A stretch of DNA of 64,000 bases from Cylindrospermum sp. NIES-4074 (GCA_003994795.1 AP018269.1:2724984-2788983), one strand, 5' to 3'. Numbered from the stretch's first letter, positions 1 through 8,861 are shown. Numbers and translations: made by a program. The notes: a model not told the origin generated them from the letters alone.

Positions 1-635
1 CTGCTGATGTAAAAATTGACATCGACGCTGGTAACGCCCTGACAACCAATACGAAAACACTGACCTTCACCGCACAGAACTGGAATGTGGCGCAGAATGT
101 GACGGTGACAGCAGTTAATGATGCCATAGCCCAAGGCGATCGCACCGTTGCCATTAAGCACATAGAGACCAGCAGCGATGCCAACTACAATAAAATTTTC
201 TTCCCCACAATCAATGTCGATATTGCGGACAATGATCAAGTAATTAACGGTACTAATAAGCGCGACACCCTGACTGGCTCTTCTGGCAGCGATTTTATTA
301 CTGGCCTTCAGGGTGGTGATACCTTAACTGGTGGTGCTGGCAGCGACCAGTTTATCTATACCAGTCTCCGGGATGCTGGGGATACCATCACTGATTTCCA
401 AGCTGGTACCGACAAGATTGTCTTGACACAACTGTTCCAGAACCTCAGTCTTGGCAGCCTCAATTATGAGACTGCTAGGCTACAGGGCTACTTGAGTTTT
501 GGTACTACTGGCAGCGATACCACTATATTTATTGCCCCAAATGGTTTATCGACTGCCGCTAATTCCACATCCTTGATTACAGTTCAAGACGTAGACCAAG
601 CTACACTTGCCAATGCCAATAATTTCTTGTTCTAA
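1..635 (+). CDS. C-terminal part of an RTX/Calx-beta type extracellular protein (5' end outside window)
   Basis: The frame is open from base 3 to the stop at 633-635, so this is the C-terminal ~210 residues of a larger protein. The first ~75 residues look like the end of a beta-sandwich module (TFTAQNW, then NVTVTAVND) as seen in Calx-beta and related repeats of cyanobacterial secreted proteins. Then come glycine- and aspartate-rich RTX-like nonapeptides (GSDFITGLQGGDTL, GGAGSDQF) that bind calcium in this family. The tail, with DTITDFQAGTDKIVL, is typical of RTX proteins exported by type I secretion. The enzymatic or adhesive part, if any, lies upstream. A GTG at 87 is only an internal codon. 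Role inferred: cell-surface or secreted calcium-binding protein. Confidence 0.8.
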   Translation, partial: ADVKIDIDAGNALTTNTKTLTFTAQNWNVAQNVTVTAVNDAIAQGDRTVAIKHIETSSDANYNKIFFPTINVDIADNDQVINGTNKRDTLTGSSGSDFITGLQGGDTLTGGAGSDQFIYTSLRDAGDTITDFQAGTDKIVLTQLFQNLSLGSLNYETARLQGYLSFGTTGSDTTIFIAPNGLSTAANSTSLITVQDVDQATLANANNFLF

Positions 636-735
636 ATGCAGCCTGAACTTTTTTCTATTTTCCCTTGAAGGCTATTATGTACACATAAATCTCTTAGAGT
701 TGTCCCGTTTTGATTCCCCCAAACCCCCTTTTAGG

Positions 736-901
736 CAGGGCTGTTTTATTTCCTCAAAGGCTCATAATGTCAAGGGTTGATTTTAGCAATCGCTATTAAT
801 TTTCTGGGTTTAAATGAAGGTTTTTCCATCAGTTTTTTCCAAAAAATTATAGCTAATGATATTGACCAATGCTCTCTCCTTCATCGAATGAAACAGCCCT
901 G
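736..901. repeat. MITE-like element or IS remnant with inverted ends
   Basis: The segment starts with CAGGGCTGTTTTATTTC and ends with GAATGAAACAGCCCTG, imperfect inverted repeats about 150 bases apart. No convincing ORF lies inside. It fills most of the gap between the RTX gene and the PEP-CTERM gene. The rest of 636-1156 shows nothing else I can support. Confidence 0.5.
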
Positions 902-1156
902 TTCAGAGAAGCCACTCCGTCGGATGAGTTTATTGGCACGTCGTACTCCTTCAAAGAACCTATTGTTTGGGAAGCGCTCTCTATGAAAGGCTAGCAAGTG
1001 GCATGGATTTAAGAGTATCTACAACGATTTTGGTTTTGTACAGAGATGTGTGTGCACAATAGCCCTGAAGGAGAGAAATAGTGAAAACAGTGTTAATACG
1101 GGTAGCAATTTTTGCTTATTGACCTTACCATAGTTACATCTCAAGCGAGGTATTTT

Positions 1157-1885
1157 ATGTTGGTTTCTCCATTCATCAAGCATTCCGGTCTAACTACAGG
1201 TATTCTTAGCCTTGTCTGCTTCAGTTTGACTGCCAACCCGTCACAAGCTACTCTTGTAGACTTCAGCAGTTGGGACAAATTGGGTGATGTGTATACTCAA
1301 CCTGGAGAAGCGAGCTTGAGCAATGACAACGCCATCTTTCAGGATGATGCACCTTTAGGCTCTGGTTTTTACAATTTATCAGGAAATAACCCAGAAGAAG
1401 CAAGTCCATTTGCCAATTTGCAAAGCTTTCTTGGCTTAGATAGCACAGCTCTAAATATTGATGCTCAAGCTTTTGAAGGGTCTGCAATTAAATCCGCAAT
1501 CACTGCTAAAGCTGGGGATATATTCAGTTTTGACTGGCGATTTTCTACTAACGAGTTCAGTAACAAAGACTTTGGTTTTTTAGTGGTTGACAATAAGGTA
1601 GTCAAACTAGCTGACTTTACCAATGCAATACTGCCGGGAACATCTCCTGGTTTCCAGAAAAATACAGGCTTTAATACCTATAGCTATACCTTCAATTCTG
1701 CTGGAACCTACAAGCTCGGTTTCGGGGTTGTGGATGTGGGTGATTATGTGACGACATCAGCCTTAGATATTAGAAATGGGAATATTCAGCAAGTTGCTCA
1801 AGAAGTTCCTGAACCTACGACTATCCTGGGTTCACTCATGGCGCTGAGTTATGGCTTACTGGGGCGCTTCCAGAAAAAGACCTGA
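1157..1885 (+). CDS. PEP-CTERM sorting domain secreted protein
   Basis: This is a 242-residue exported protein of unknown function. An N-terminal hydrophobic signal sequence ends near the AxA-like site in NPSQA. The C-terminus carries VPEP (about residues 217-220), a hydrophobic stretch (ILGSLMALSYGLLG) and a short basic tail RFQKK, the PEP-CTERM signal recognised by exosortase systems. The middle is beta-rich with no motif I know. ATG 1157 is preferred over the in-frame TTG at 1112 because GCGAGG lies just upstream and the signal peptide begins properly there. Proteins of this class are usually exported to the envelope or extracellular matrix. A hairpin and a terminator-like stem follow the gene. 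Confidence 0.85.
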   Translation: MLVSPFIKHSGLTTGILSLVCFSLTANPSQATLVDFSSWDKLGDVYTQPGEASLSNDNAIFQDDAPLGSGFYNLSGNNPEEASPFANLQSFLGLDSTALNIDAQAFEGSAIKSAITAKAGDIFSFDWRFSTNEFSNKDFGFLVVDNKVVKLADFTNAILPGTSPGFQKNTGFNTYSYTFNSAGTYKLGFGVVDVGDYVTTSALDIRNGNIQQVAQEVPEPTTILGSLMALSYGLLGRFQKKT

Positions 1886-2063
1886 AAATAAATTTGCACT
1901 GGTCGGGCGCGTGATTGTATGGATTTAATTTGAGTATCGTCTAGCAGGAGTTTGTAAGAAAATAGGCTATGTCTGGTGAAATCATCAAAAATAAAAGCAT
2001 CTAAATTTTACTCATAGAGATGCAATCTTAGAGATTTTAAACCCTGTCCAGTTATCTGGGCTT

Positions 2064-2135
2064 TTTATCGAAGGCAGCAGTTAAGGGGCAGCAATGCTTG
2101 CGGGAAACTGATCCCTAACTCCTGCCTTCGATAAA
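2064..2135. repeat. Long hairpin, 14-bp perfect outer stem
   Basis: TTTATCGAAGGCAG at 2064-2077 pairs exactly with CTGCCTTCGATAAA at 2122-2135. Inside, GTTAAGGG can pair with CCCTAAC, extending the stem with a bulge. It may be a palindromic repeat, a structured RNA, or part of the 3' region of the PEP-CTERM transcript. Confidence 0.5.
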
Positions 2136-2143
2136 TTAAATAA

Positions 2144-2174
2144 AAGAGAGTAGGGAATTAAACTTTACTCTCTT
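2144..2174 (+). terminator. Terminator-like hairpin
   Basis: AAGAGAGTA pairs with TACTCTCTT across a 13-base loop and is followed by GTTTTCT. It could end the PEP-CTERM transcript, about 260 bases after its stop codon. The stem is AT-rich, so this is tentative. Confidence 0.4.
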
Positions 2175-2414
2175 GTTTTCTATCTGTTGGTGTGTTTTTC
2201 AAATTTGTCTGACATTCCAGCCAGTAAAAACGCGCCTAAAACCCCATACAGCAGACTAGGTGCGCTGTTGGCTATTTTGACCACAGCAAGAGAAAAACTT
2301 CTACACAGAGGTTAACGTCGTCTGCTCTCTGGTGCTTTCTGGTAGGACTTGGATACTTTCCCTCAATTTCAATTCCCTTGCTCGCAAATACCTAAAAAAA
2401 TATGTCTGTTGCCT

Positions 2415-2569
2415 AAGAGGATGTTTTAAAAGTACTTCGTGATGTATCAAAAATCTTTAGATCCCCCTAAATCCCCCTTAAAAAGGGGGACTTTGACTCC
2501 AATCCCCCCCTTTTTAAGGGGGGCTAGGGGGGATCTCGATACGACTTGATACTTTACAAACATCCTCTA
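2415..2569. repeat. Palindromic MITE-like element
   Basis: The ends AGAGGATGTTTTAAAAGTA and TACTTTACAAACATCCTCT are near-perfect inverted repeats. The middle is a nested palindrome of C- and G-runs around TTAAAAAGGGGG (about 2459-2537). A related C/G-run hairpin without these ends lies at 22300-22341. It has no coding capacity. Confidence 0.65.
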
Positions 2570-2720
2570 AGCATCTGTCTATAAAAGCAGCATCAGCCAT
2601 CCCTTCACAGGCGATCGCTAAACTATAACTAGGTCTATAAAGTAAACCAAAACATTAAACCAGCAACCAAAAAGTACGCTTGTGCTAGAAGCTTGAAACT
2701 CTTGCTATGTAAGCTTTTAA

Positions 2721-2807
2721 CGGAGAGGGAGGGATTCGAACCCTCGTATACATTTCTGCATAACAGACTTTCCAGGTCTGCGCCTTAAACCACTCGGCCA
2801 CCTCTCC
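2721..2807 (-). tRNA. tRNA-Ser (anticodon GGA)
   Basis: On the minus strand the RNA starts GGAGAGG and ends CCTCTCC plus discriminator G, a full 7-bp acceptor stem. The D-arm contains the GAGTGG..AAGGC region. The anticodon stem CAGAC/GTCTG encloses loop CTGGAAA, giving anticodon GGA. A long variable arm, typical of class II serine tRNAs, precedes the T-arm with GGTTCGAATCC. The length is 87 nt. CCA is not encoded. Confidence 0.97.
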
Positions 2808-3000
2808 AGGTGCCATGAATTTCGATTTTACGATAAAATTCAAAAAAATGCAAACGTTTAGAGAAGATATTTTTATAATAAATTGGGTAATAGAGATTAG
2901 GTAATGGCTGATGGAAAAAAACTTCTTCCAGAATTTACCCTAGTCTCCATCTAGTCCCCAGTAGGCCCCGAGTTCCCCAGCAACCAGTACCCAAATCACA

Positions 3001-3369
3001 ATGGATCGGACATACACAATTAGAGTTCATGATCGCGCCACAGGCAGAGTACACACCCTGCAAGTACCAGAAGACCGCTACATTCTGCACACAGCCGAAC
3101 AACAAGGGGTAGAACTGCCATTTTCCTGCCGGAATGGAGCTTGCACCACCTGCGCCGTCAGGGTACTCTCAGGAGAGATTTACCAACCAGAGGCGATCGG
3201 ACTATCCCCAGCATTACGGCGCAAAGGTTACGCCCTGCTGTGTGTAAGTTACGCTCGTTCTGACTTGGAAGTAGAGACACAAGACGAAGATGAGGTCTAT
3301 GAACTCCAGTTTGGGCAATATTTTGCCAGAGGGAAAGTTAAGGCGGGTTTACCTTTAGATGAAGACTAG
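3001..3369 (+). CDS. 2Fe-2S plant-type ferredoxin
   Basis: This is a 122-residue soluble electron carrier of the beta-grasp plant-type ferredoxin family. Cluster ligands are visible as C43, C48 and C51 (SCRNGACTTC) and C80 (LLCVSY), with the usual spacing. The C-terminus after residue 95 is acidic (QDEDEVYEL) and about 20 residues longer than classical PetF, so it is more likely a specialised ferredoxin than the main photosynthetic one. Its last 11 bases overlap the start of the nuclease-like lipoprotein gene, which suggests translational coupling. The redox partner cannot be told from the sequence. Confidence 0.9.
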   Translation: MDRTYTIRVHDRATGRVHTLQVPEDRYILHTAEQQGVELPFSCRNGACTTCAVRVLSGEIYQPEAIGLSPALRRKGYALLCVSYARSDLEVETQDEDEVYELQFGQYFARGKVKAGLPLDED

Positions 3370-3919
3370 GACTTTGGTGGCGCGTCTGGGTGTCTGGGTG
3401 CGAAACATGGCAATATTATCTTGCTTGTTACTGCTGGTAAGTTGTCAAGCCAAAAATCCCCTTGTAGACAATCAAGCCCAAGTGAAAGTAGCGCGGGTAG
3501 TGAGTGGGCAAAGTTTGGAAGTGCTAGGTATGGCAGAGCAACCAAATTTGATTTCCCAAGTGCGGTTAATTGGCATTGAGTCCCCAGATTTGCGCCAAAG
3601 TCCTTGGGGAGAAGAGGCTAAACAACTGTTAGAAACCTTGATTGGCAATGCTGAAAAACCTGTAATGCTGGAATTTGATCTTGAAGCTAAAGACAAAATT
3701 GGGCGGACTTTGGCTTACGTGTGGAAAGATCAAGTGTTCTTCAATGAAGAACTCGTGAAACAAGGGTATGCACTATTTGTAGGGCGATCGCCTAATCACA
3801 AATATAACCAGCGGTTAGAACGTGCTCAACAATGGGCTAGACTCATGGGTCAAGGAATTTGGAACCCTGAAAAACCCATGCGTCTTACACCTGCTGAATT
3901 TCGTCGCCAAAATCGTTAA
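3359..3919 (+). CDS. Thermonuclease-family (SNase-like) lipoprotein
   Basis: This is a 186-residue protein. The N-terminal hydrophobic segment ends in LVSC (C29), a lipobox, so it is probably membrane-anchored outside the cytoplasm. Residues ~42-175 fit the staphylococcal nuclease OB-fold: VRLIGIESPD (R69, D77) and IGRTLAYV (R116) match the region of catalytic R35, E43 and R87 of the Staphylococcus enzyme. The calcium-ligand motif DGDT is SGQS here (49-52) and E43 is replaced by D77, so activity is doubtful or altered. An internal ATG at codon 17 would shorten the signal peptide and is an alternative start. It overlaps the ferredoxin gene by 11 bases. Confidence 0.85.
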   Translation: MKTRTLVARLGVWVRNMAILSCLLLLVSCQAKNPLVDNQAQVKVARVVSGQSLEVLGMAEQPNLISQVRLIGIESPDLRQSPWGEEAKQLLETLIGNAEKPVMLEFDLEAKDKIGRTLAYVWKDQVFFNEELVKQGYALFVGRSPNHKYNQRLERAQQWARLMGQGIWNPEKPMRLTPAEFRRQNR

Positions 3920-4150
3920 GCCGCGCTGAGTGATGAAGAAGCATCTGCTGATCATCACCCAGCAATTTTGGCTTTCAGTAATACTCCCATCAAGAATAAA
4001 TCAATCTCCGTAACTTTTTCCGTAGTCTGAGATCATATCCCATTAAAGACTTTTCATTAATACTGGCGCAGTGACACAGGAAGTCTTGAATCACAAGTAA
4101 TTAGCCGGACTTGATCAGGACTAAAGCTGCGTGTCACGCTCAAGGTAAGA

Positions 4151-4220
4151 TTGTAGGGTGCGTCAGACTCGATAATTCAGTAACAATCAACAGATTTTCG
4201 ACATCTGACACACCCTACAA
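4151..4220. repeat. Inverted repeat, 17-bp arms
   Basis: TTGTAGGGTGCGTCAGA at 4151 pairs with TCTGACACACCCTACAA ending at 4220, with one mismatch. The same GGGTGCGT...ACGCACCC theme recurs at 14665-14700. It looks like a short non-autonomous palindromic element in the 3920-4475 gap, where I see no gene. Confidence 0.55.
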
Positions 4221-4475
4221 AGCCATGCCAGTTGCGTAAGTCCTGTTGATATAACTTAATACTTTGTCATCAATGTGGTTCCAGTCAGCGCGGGACTATT
4301 TTCAGGTTGATAGAATATCATGTTTTTCTAGATTGTCAATATCTGCCAAAACTCTACTGCAAATAATCTCAGTCTTTATACTGTTAATTCCCATTCATAA
4401 AGCAGCAGCATTACGAATAGTAATTAACAGATTTTCTATTTAAATTATTGATATCAAGACACCAAGGAGCCACAC

Positions 4476-4610
4476 ATGAGTCAGCGTTTTTTACTAGCTT
4501 CTACTTTAATATTGAGCAGCACAATTGCTTTTGCATCTACAGCTAAAGCTGATACTGGTGACGTTCATTTCACTGCAACTGTACATATAGCAATCCTATT
4601 TGATTCATGA
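4476..4610 (+). pseudogene. Truncated secreted-protein gene (44 codons)
   Basis: An AAGGAG site (4463) and ATG at 4476 open a 44-residue frame. It encodes a clean signal peptide (MSQRFLLASTLILSSTIAF, then ASTAKA) and only about 18 mature residues starting DTGDVHFTATV before a stop. A good ribosome site and signal peptide with almost no mature protein suggest the 5' end of a longer exported protein gene that lost its rest. I recall similar N-termini in cyanobacterial spore-coat-U-like proteins, but that is only an impression. Confidence 0.5.
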
Positions 4611-4968
4611 ACTTAATCGTAGAGGTAGGGAATAGGGAACTCTTAACAGGGAAGAAGGGAAAGAAGGGAAAGAAGGCAGGTTGATGTGTAAGTTGTCTTT
4701 TTCAAAAATCAGATAGAGTTCTATATAAAGTAAATATATGTATTGCTAAAATACAGTTTTACTTTTTTATTGATTGGTAGATTGGTTTTTGTTAAATTGA
4801 ACTGAAATTAAATCGCGTTGAATATTTCTATAAAATGTATTTGTGTGATTACAACTATTTCCGATAATTACATAAATAATTAATACAACATTTTTAAGTC
4901 TAATTAACAACGAAGGATGTCAATTATTTAATAAAGTTTTATAAAAGGTTTTTTATGATATTTCCACA
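4611..4968. other. AT-rich intergenic region with short purine repeats
   Basis: Near 4650-4678 there are tandem GGGAAAGAA-like purine repeats. The remaining ~290 bases are AT-rich with no ORF or strong hairpin that I can support. It separates the truncated secreted gene from the small CarboxypepD_reg-like gene. Confidence 0.5.
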
Positions 4969-5265
4969 ATGTATTACATACAGATAGCATTAGCTATTGA
5001 GGTTGTCGCTGGTGGTTATACTGCTGTTTTAATACCTCTATTTAAGTCATATACCCTATCCGGTGTCATCACCGATGCTCAGAGTGAACCAATTAGTGGA
5101 GCCAGAGTTGAAGCCATCCATACAACATCCCAACAGCGCTCATTTTCTGTTACTAATGACGCCGGAATTTGCTATTTAGATAGATTACAAAAAGGAAAAT
5201 ATATTATTTATATTAACGGGAAAAATATCTCTATTTTAATTAATGCACACTTTCCGGCATTATAA
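4969..5265 (+). CDS. Small carboxypeptidase-regulatory-like domain protein
   Basis: This 98-residue protein has an N-terminal hydrophobic segment (IQIALAIEVVAGGYTAVLIPLF) that may be a signal anchor. One module follows, fitting the carboxypeptidase regulatory/SdrD-B-like beta-sandwich: YTLSGVITDAQSEPISGARV, then a strand with TNDAGICYLDRLQKGKY. Such modules usually decorate larger exported proteins, so a stand-alone copy may be a small surface protein or a fragment. ATG 4969 follows a weak AAAGG. The response regulator gene starts 57 bases after its stop. No specific function can be assigned. Confidence 0.55.
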   Translation: MYYIQIALAIEVVAGGYTAVLIPLFKSYTLSGVITDAQSEPISGARVEAIHTTSQQRSFSVTNDAGICYLDRLQKGKYIIYINGKNISILINAHFPAL

Positions 5266-5322
5266 GAATTAAATTTACAACAATGAAACCTTAATCAATT
5301 ATCAACCTCAGCAGTAAAACTC

Positions 5323-5796
5323 ATGAAAAAAATTTTAGTAATTGAAGATGATCAGCTAATACGAGACAATATTTTAAAATTGCTTGAGTTAGAAAATTTT
5401 GATGTCGTTGGTGTAGAAGACGGCTATGAAGGTATTCTTCTAGCCAAAGAACAGATACCAGATTTGATTCTGTGTGATGTGATGATGCCAAACATTAATG
5501 GCTATGAAGTTTTGACACAATTGCGCTGCAACCCAGCCACTGAGACAATCCCCTTTATTTTTATCACTGCACTAGCTGATAAGGCAAATCTGCGCCAAGG
5601 GATGGAACTAGGTGCAGACGACTATCTTTTTAAGCCATTTATGTCAGATGAACTGCTCAAGGCAATCACCACTCGATTAGCAAAACAGGCATCTGTTCAA
5701 CGACAAGCTGAACAGAAAATGGAGTCCCTGCGTTGTAAGATTATTAGATCCCACTACAGTAATTATTCCCTTCATTTTTCTGACAGCCAAAGCTGA
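5323..5796 (+). CDS. Response regulator receiver protein (fused out of frame to a second receiver)
   Basis: Residues 1-120 form a complete REC domain: acidic pocket E8-D9-D10, phospho-acceptor D52 in LILCDVMMP, the TA switch region (FIFITALAD) and lysine in FKPF. A helix follows (KQASVQRQAEQKMESL) that in related cyanobacterial proteins leads into a histidine kinase. From about codon 138 the frame runs into DNA that encodes part of another REC domain in the +1 frame and ends with an unrelated tail. The protein may still work as a single-domain regulator. It is probably the stump of a REC-kinase gene joined by deletion to the next one. Confidence 0.75.
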   Translation: MKKILVIEDDQLIRDNILKLLELENFDVVGVEDGYEGILLAKEQIPDLILCDVMMPNINGYEVLTQLRCNPATETIPFIFITALADKANLRQGMELGADDYLFKPFMSDELLKAITTRLAKQASVQRQAEQKMESLRCKIIRSHYSNYSLHFSDSQS

Positions 5797-6244
5797 TCGG
5801 GACGATTTTCGTTTGGGAATGGAACTAGGTGCAGATGACTATATCACTAAGCCTTGCACACCCACGGAACTATTGAGTGCGATCGCCACTCAACTCAAAA
5901 AACAAGCTGCCTATATGCAACAATATGTTGCAGAACGCGACAAGGCTAAAGGCTTACAACAAAGAGTCAAAGAACTCCAACGCGTGAGTAATAGCAGCGA
6001 AGACTTGCTCCAAAGAATTTCCCAAGAATTGCGCGATCCTTTATCTAATATCACTATGGCAATTCAGATGCTGAAGATTGCTCCTTCAGAAGCAGCACGC
6101 GATCACTATCTGCAAATTTTGCATCAAGAGTGTGCCCGTGAAATATCCCTGATTAATCAATTATCTAATTTAAAAGAATTTTTAACTCCAGAAAGTGCTA
6201 ACCTCATCCAACAATTTAATATTTTTAATAAGCCAAAAAATTGA
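5741..6244 (+). pseudogene. Remnant of second REC protein with degenerate kinase-like dimerisation domain
   Basis: In frame 2 from about 5741 the DNA encodes the C-terminal half of a REC domain (DPTTVIIPFIFLTAKADRDD, then GMELGADDYITKP). A coiled coil (~5900-6000) and a DHp-like helix pair follow, with ISQELRDPLSN in place of a SHELRTPL H-box, so the phosphorylated histidine is replaced by glutamine. No ATPase domain follows; the frame ends at 6244. The first half of the REC domain is missing and there is no credible start (an ATG at 5819 lies inside the domain). A deletion between two related tandem genes explains the structure. Confidence 0.7.
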
Positions 6245-6251
6245 AAACCGA

Positions 6252-7322
6252 TTAAATTTCTACAATAAATATTGACCCTCTCGGCTCGTTGCTTTCTACC
6301 TGAATAGATCCTCCATGAGCTTCAATTGCCATTTTACAGAAAGCTAGCCCTAGTCCAATCTGGGAAGTTCCTTTGAGATGAGATCCTACTTCATATTTTT
6401 CAAAAATGATTTGACGGAATTCTTCTTTTACCCCTACGCCTGAATCAGCTATTTTAACTTTAACACTTCCCTGTTTTGGATAACTAGCCTGCAAAATAAT
6501 CTGACTATTTGCAGGTGCAAATTTAATCGCATTGGACAACAGATTATCAATAACTCTACGCAATAGAGACGCATCGAGCCTGACACGGCCACCAGGCTCA
6601 GGCAACTCGCTAATTAATTTTAGTTTCTTCTGATTTGCAACTGCCTCCATATCAAAAAGTGCTGAAGAACAAAGGTCGTAAATATCAACTTCTGTTTGTT
6701 GCAAAATCATCTTTCCAGAGTCTAATTTTGCCATCAGTAGCAAGTTATCCATCATTGATTGTAATTGCTGTCCGGCTTTGATGATCTGAGTGGTTTTCTG
6801 CTGTTGACGTTCTGGTGAAAAGTCGGCAATTCGCAAAATTTCTGCGGAGATAATAATTGCTGTGAGGGGATTACGCAAATCATGGACAATCATATTAGAA
6901 AGGTCTTCCCGCAGGCGGAGAGTTTTTTGCAGAGCATCGTGTTGTTTCTTAATGCGTAGCATGGAGCGAACGCGAGAACGCAGTTCAAGTCCGTTAACAG
7001 GTTTGCTAATAAAGTCGTCAGCCCCCGCAGCTAAACACTGAGACAAATCTTCTTTAGCAGTAAGAGCCGTTACCATAATTACTGGAATATGCTGCAATCG
7101 AGGATTAAACTTAAATTTCTGGCAGAATTCAATGCCATTCATTTGAGGCATCATCACATCCAGCAAAATTACATCAGGCTGAAATGTTTCCAGTAAATCT
7201 AAGGCTTGTTTTCCATTAGAAACATAGGTCAATTCATAGCCTTCACTATCTAGCAATGCATCAATGACATCGAAATTATCGGGTTCGTCATCGATAATCA
7301 AAATTGCTGGTGATGTTTCCAT
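6252..7322 (-). CDS. REC-histidine kinase (response regulator/sensor hybrid)
   Basis: This is a 356-residue cytoplasmic two-component protein. REC occupies residues ~6-122 (D11/D12, phospho-acceptor D55 in LLDVMMP, K107). A HisKA domain follows with H147 in VHDLRNPL, then a HATPase_c domain with the N-box (NLLSNAIKF), G1 (DSGVGV) and G2 (GLGLAFC) motifs. All key residues seem present, so it looks active. The N-terminal REC suggests its kinase activity is set by an upstream partner. It lies 8 bases downstream of the broken hybrid kinase gene on the same strand and was probably co-transcribed with it. Confidence 0.92.
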   Translation of the reverse strand: METSPAILIIDDEPDNFDVIDALLDSEGYELTYVSNGKQALDLLETFQPDVILLDVMMPQMNGIEFCQKFKFNPRLQHIPVIMVTALTAKEDLSQCLAAGADDFISKPVNGLELRSRVRSMLRIKKQHDALQKTLRLREDLSNMIVHDLRNPLTAIIISAEILRIADFSPERQQQKTTQIIKAGQQLQSMMDNLLLMAKLDSGKMILQQTEVDIYDLCSSALFDMEAVANQKKLKLISELPEPGGRVRLDASLLRRVIDNLLSNAIKFAPANSQIILQASYPKQGSVKVKIADSGVGVKEEFRQIIFEKYEVGSHLKGTSQIGLGLAFCKMAIEAHGGSIQVESNEPRGSIFIVEI

Positions 7323-7330
7323 AGTTCAGA

Positions 7331-7902
7331 CTACATTTGATTTAATAAGTTTTGAATAGTCTCTACCAGAAGTTTCAGCTTTACAGGTTTGGTAAAGTAG
7401 TGATTTGCTCCTGCCTCCATACAGTCTTCCCAATCTTTTGGCATGGCTAATGCTGTTAAAGCAATAATTGGAGTATGAATAAAATCCTGTTCGGCCCGAA
7501 TCTGGCGAATTGCTTTTAACCCATCCAGTTTTGGCATTTGGATATCCATAAGAATCAGATCGGGATTTTGGATTTTGGTGAGAGTTACGGCATCTTCCCC
7601 ATTTTTTGCCAAAATCAAGCGATATCCGCGAGCCTCAAGATAGCAGGAAATTGTTGTCACATTGGCTTCATTATCCTCTGCCAGCAGAATTAGGGGAGGG
7701 CAAGTTACCTCAATGGGAGCAACTGTAGGAGCAATAATCAGGGCATTAATTGGGGAGTCTTCTGGATGCCGGAGTCGTTCTATGATCTGGCGAAATTGTT
7801 CTCGATTGATGGGTTTAACTAAATACTCAAAAGCTCCTAAAGATAAAGCTGGCGATCGCTCATCAATCACCGAAATCACTAATACAGGGATGTTTTGCGT
7901 CT
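7331..7902 (-). pseudogene. 3' part of broken hybrid kinase: half REC plus complete REC
   Basis: The minus-strand frame encodes TQNIPVLVISVIDE..FEYLVKPI, the C-terminal half of one REC domain, then a complete REC domain (LLAEDNEAN, phospho-acceptor in LILMDIQMP, FTKPVK) up to the stop at 7331. It joins out of frame to the preceding segment near 7902: the SHELRTPLN of the HisKA domain is followed directly by half a REC. The rest of HisKA, all of HATPase_c and the first half of this REC are therefore missing. A GTG at 7879 might start a ~182-residue protein. Confidence 0.75.
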
Positions 7903-8861
7903 ATTGAGAGGAGTCCGCAGTTCATGGCTCATATTTGCCAAAAACTCATCTTTCAGACGGGTGGCTCGATGTAGTTCGGCATTGGCTAAGGTCAGTCGCT
8001 CATTTACCAGCCTGAGTTTTTCCTCAGATTGCCTTTGCTCGGTAATATCTCGGCATACACAGATCACTTCCCCCCCTTCTGTCAGAGTTAAAGACAGTCC
8101 CTCTGTAAATGTACTGCCATCTTTACGGACAGCGGTTGCTGTTCCTTGCCAGTATTGCTGCTGTTCGAGAATGGGAAATATATCTTGTTGAAAACGACTG
8201 ATTTCTGCGGAAGAATACAGTTTTTGCCAGTTGTTGCCGACTAGTTCTTCAGGGCTGGTATAACCGAATAATTCTATATGTGCCTTGTTGAGATAAGTAA
8301 AAAATATATCACAACCAACAAGTTTTAAGAGAGCAATGCCATCAATGGCAGCTTCGATCGCCGCTAGCTGTTGTTTTAAAGTTTCTTCAGAGTGCTTGCG
8401 ATCGCTAATATCGAGAATTGTACCCACCAGCCGCACAGGCTTACCTTCTGAGTTAAATATAGGTTCCCCCCGCGCCTGTAAATAACGTAACATCCCATTT
8501 GGACGATATAGGCGATACTCAATCTCATAAGATTGCCCATACTTGATTGCCTGCTGCATGGCATCAGCTAGGGAATCACGATCATCAGGGTGAACTAACT
8601 GCTGTAATTCTTCGTAGGTGGGTGTGCCATCTTCAGGGTTGCACCCGAAAATGTGAAAGCTTTCTCTTGACCAAGTAATCTCATAGGTTTGCAAATCAAA
8701 CTCCCAACTTCCCAGATGGGCAATTCGCTGGGCCGCGCTGAGGTGGATTTCACTCTTGAGCAGTTGTGCTTCTGCTTGTTTGCGTCGGGTGATATCCGTT
8801 TCCGAGCCTGCTATGCGTATGGGTTTGCCTGCTTCATTCCACAATGCCTGGCCCCGATCTA
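7903..8861 (-). pseudogene. Middle part of broken hybrid kinase: PAS domains and H-box
   Basis: After the IS the kinase frame resumes with DRGQALWNEAGKPIR..DITRRKQAE, the end of the PAS domain that the IS splits. Two further PAS/PAC domains follow (LRYLQARGEPIF..GTILDISDRK; CRDITEQRQ), a coiled coil, then LKDEFLANMSHELRTPLN, a normal H-box with its histidine. The frame then shifts and stops at 7879-7881 (tail RRKTSLY). The kinase catalytic core is absent. TTG at 8844 is the first possible start after the IS but has no visible ribosome site. Confidence 0.8.

Noticed and set aside
777-986. 69-codon plus-strand frame
   Set aside because: It overlaps the inverted ends of a repeat element, has no ribosome site and no recognisable protein pattern.
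1112-1156. TTG start for the PEP-CTERM protein
   Set aside because: The added 15 residues precede a normal signal peptide; ATG 1157 has a better ribosome site.
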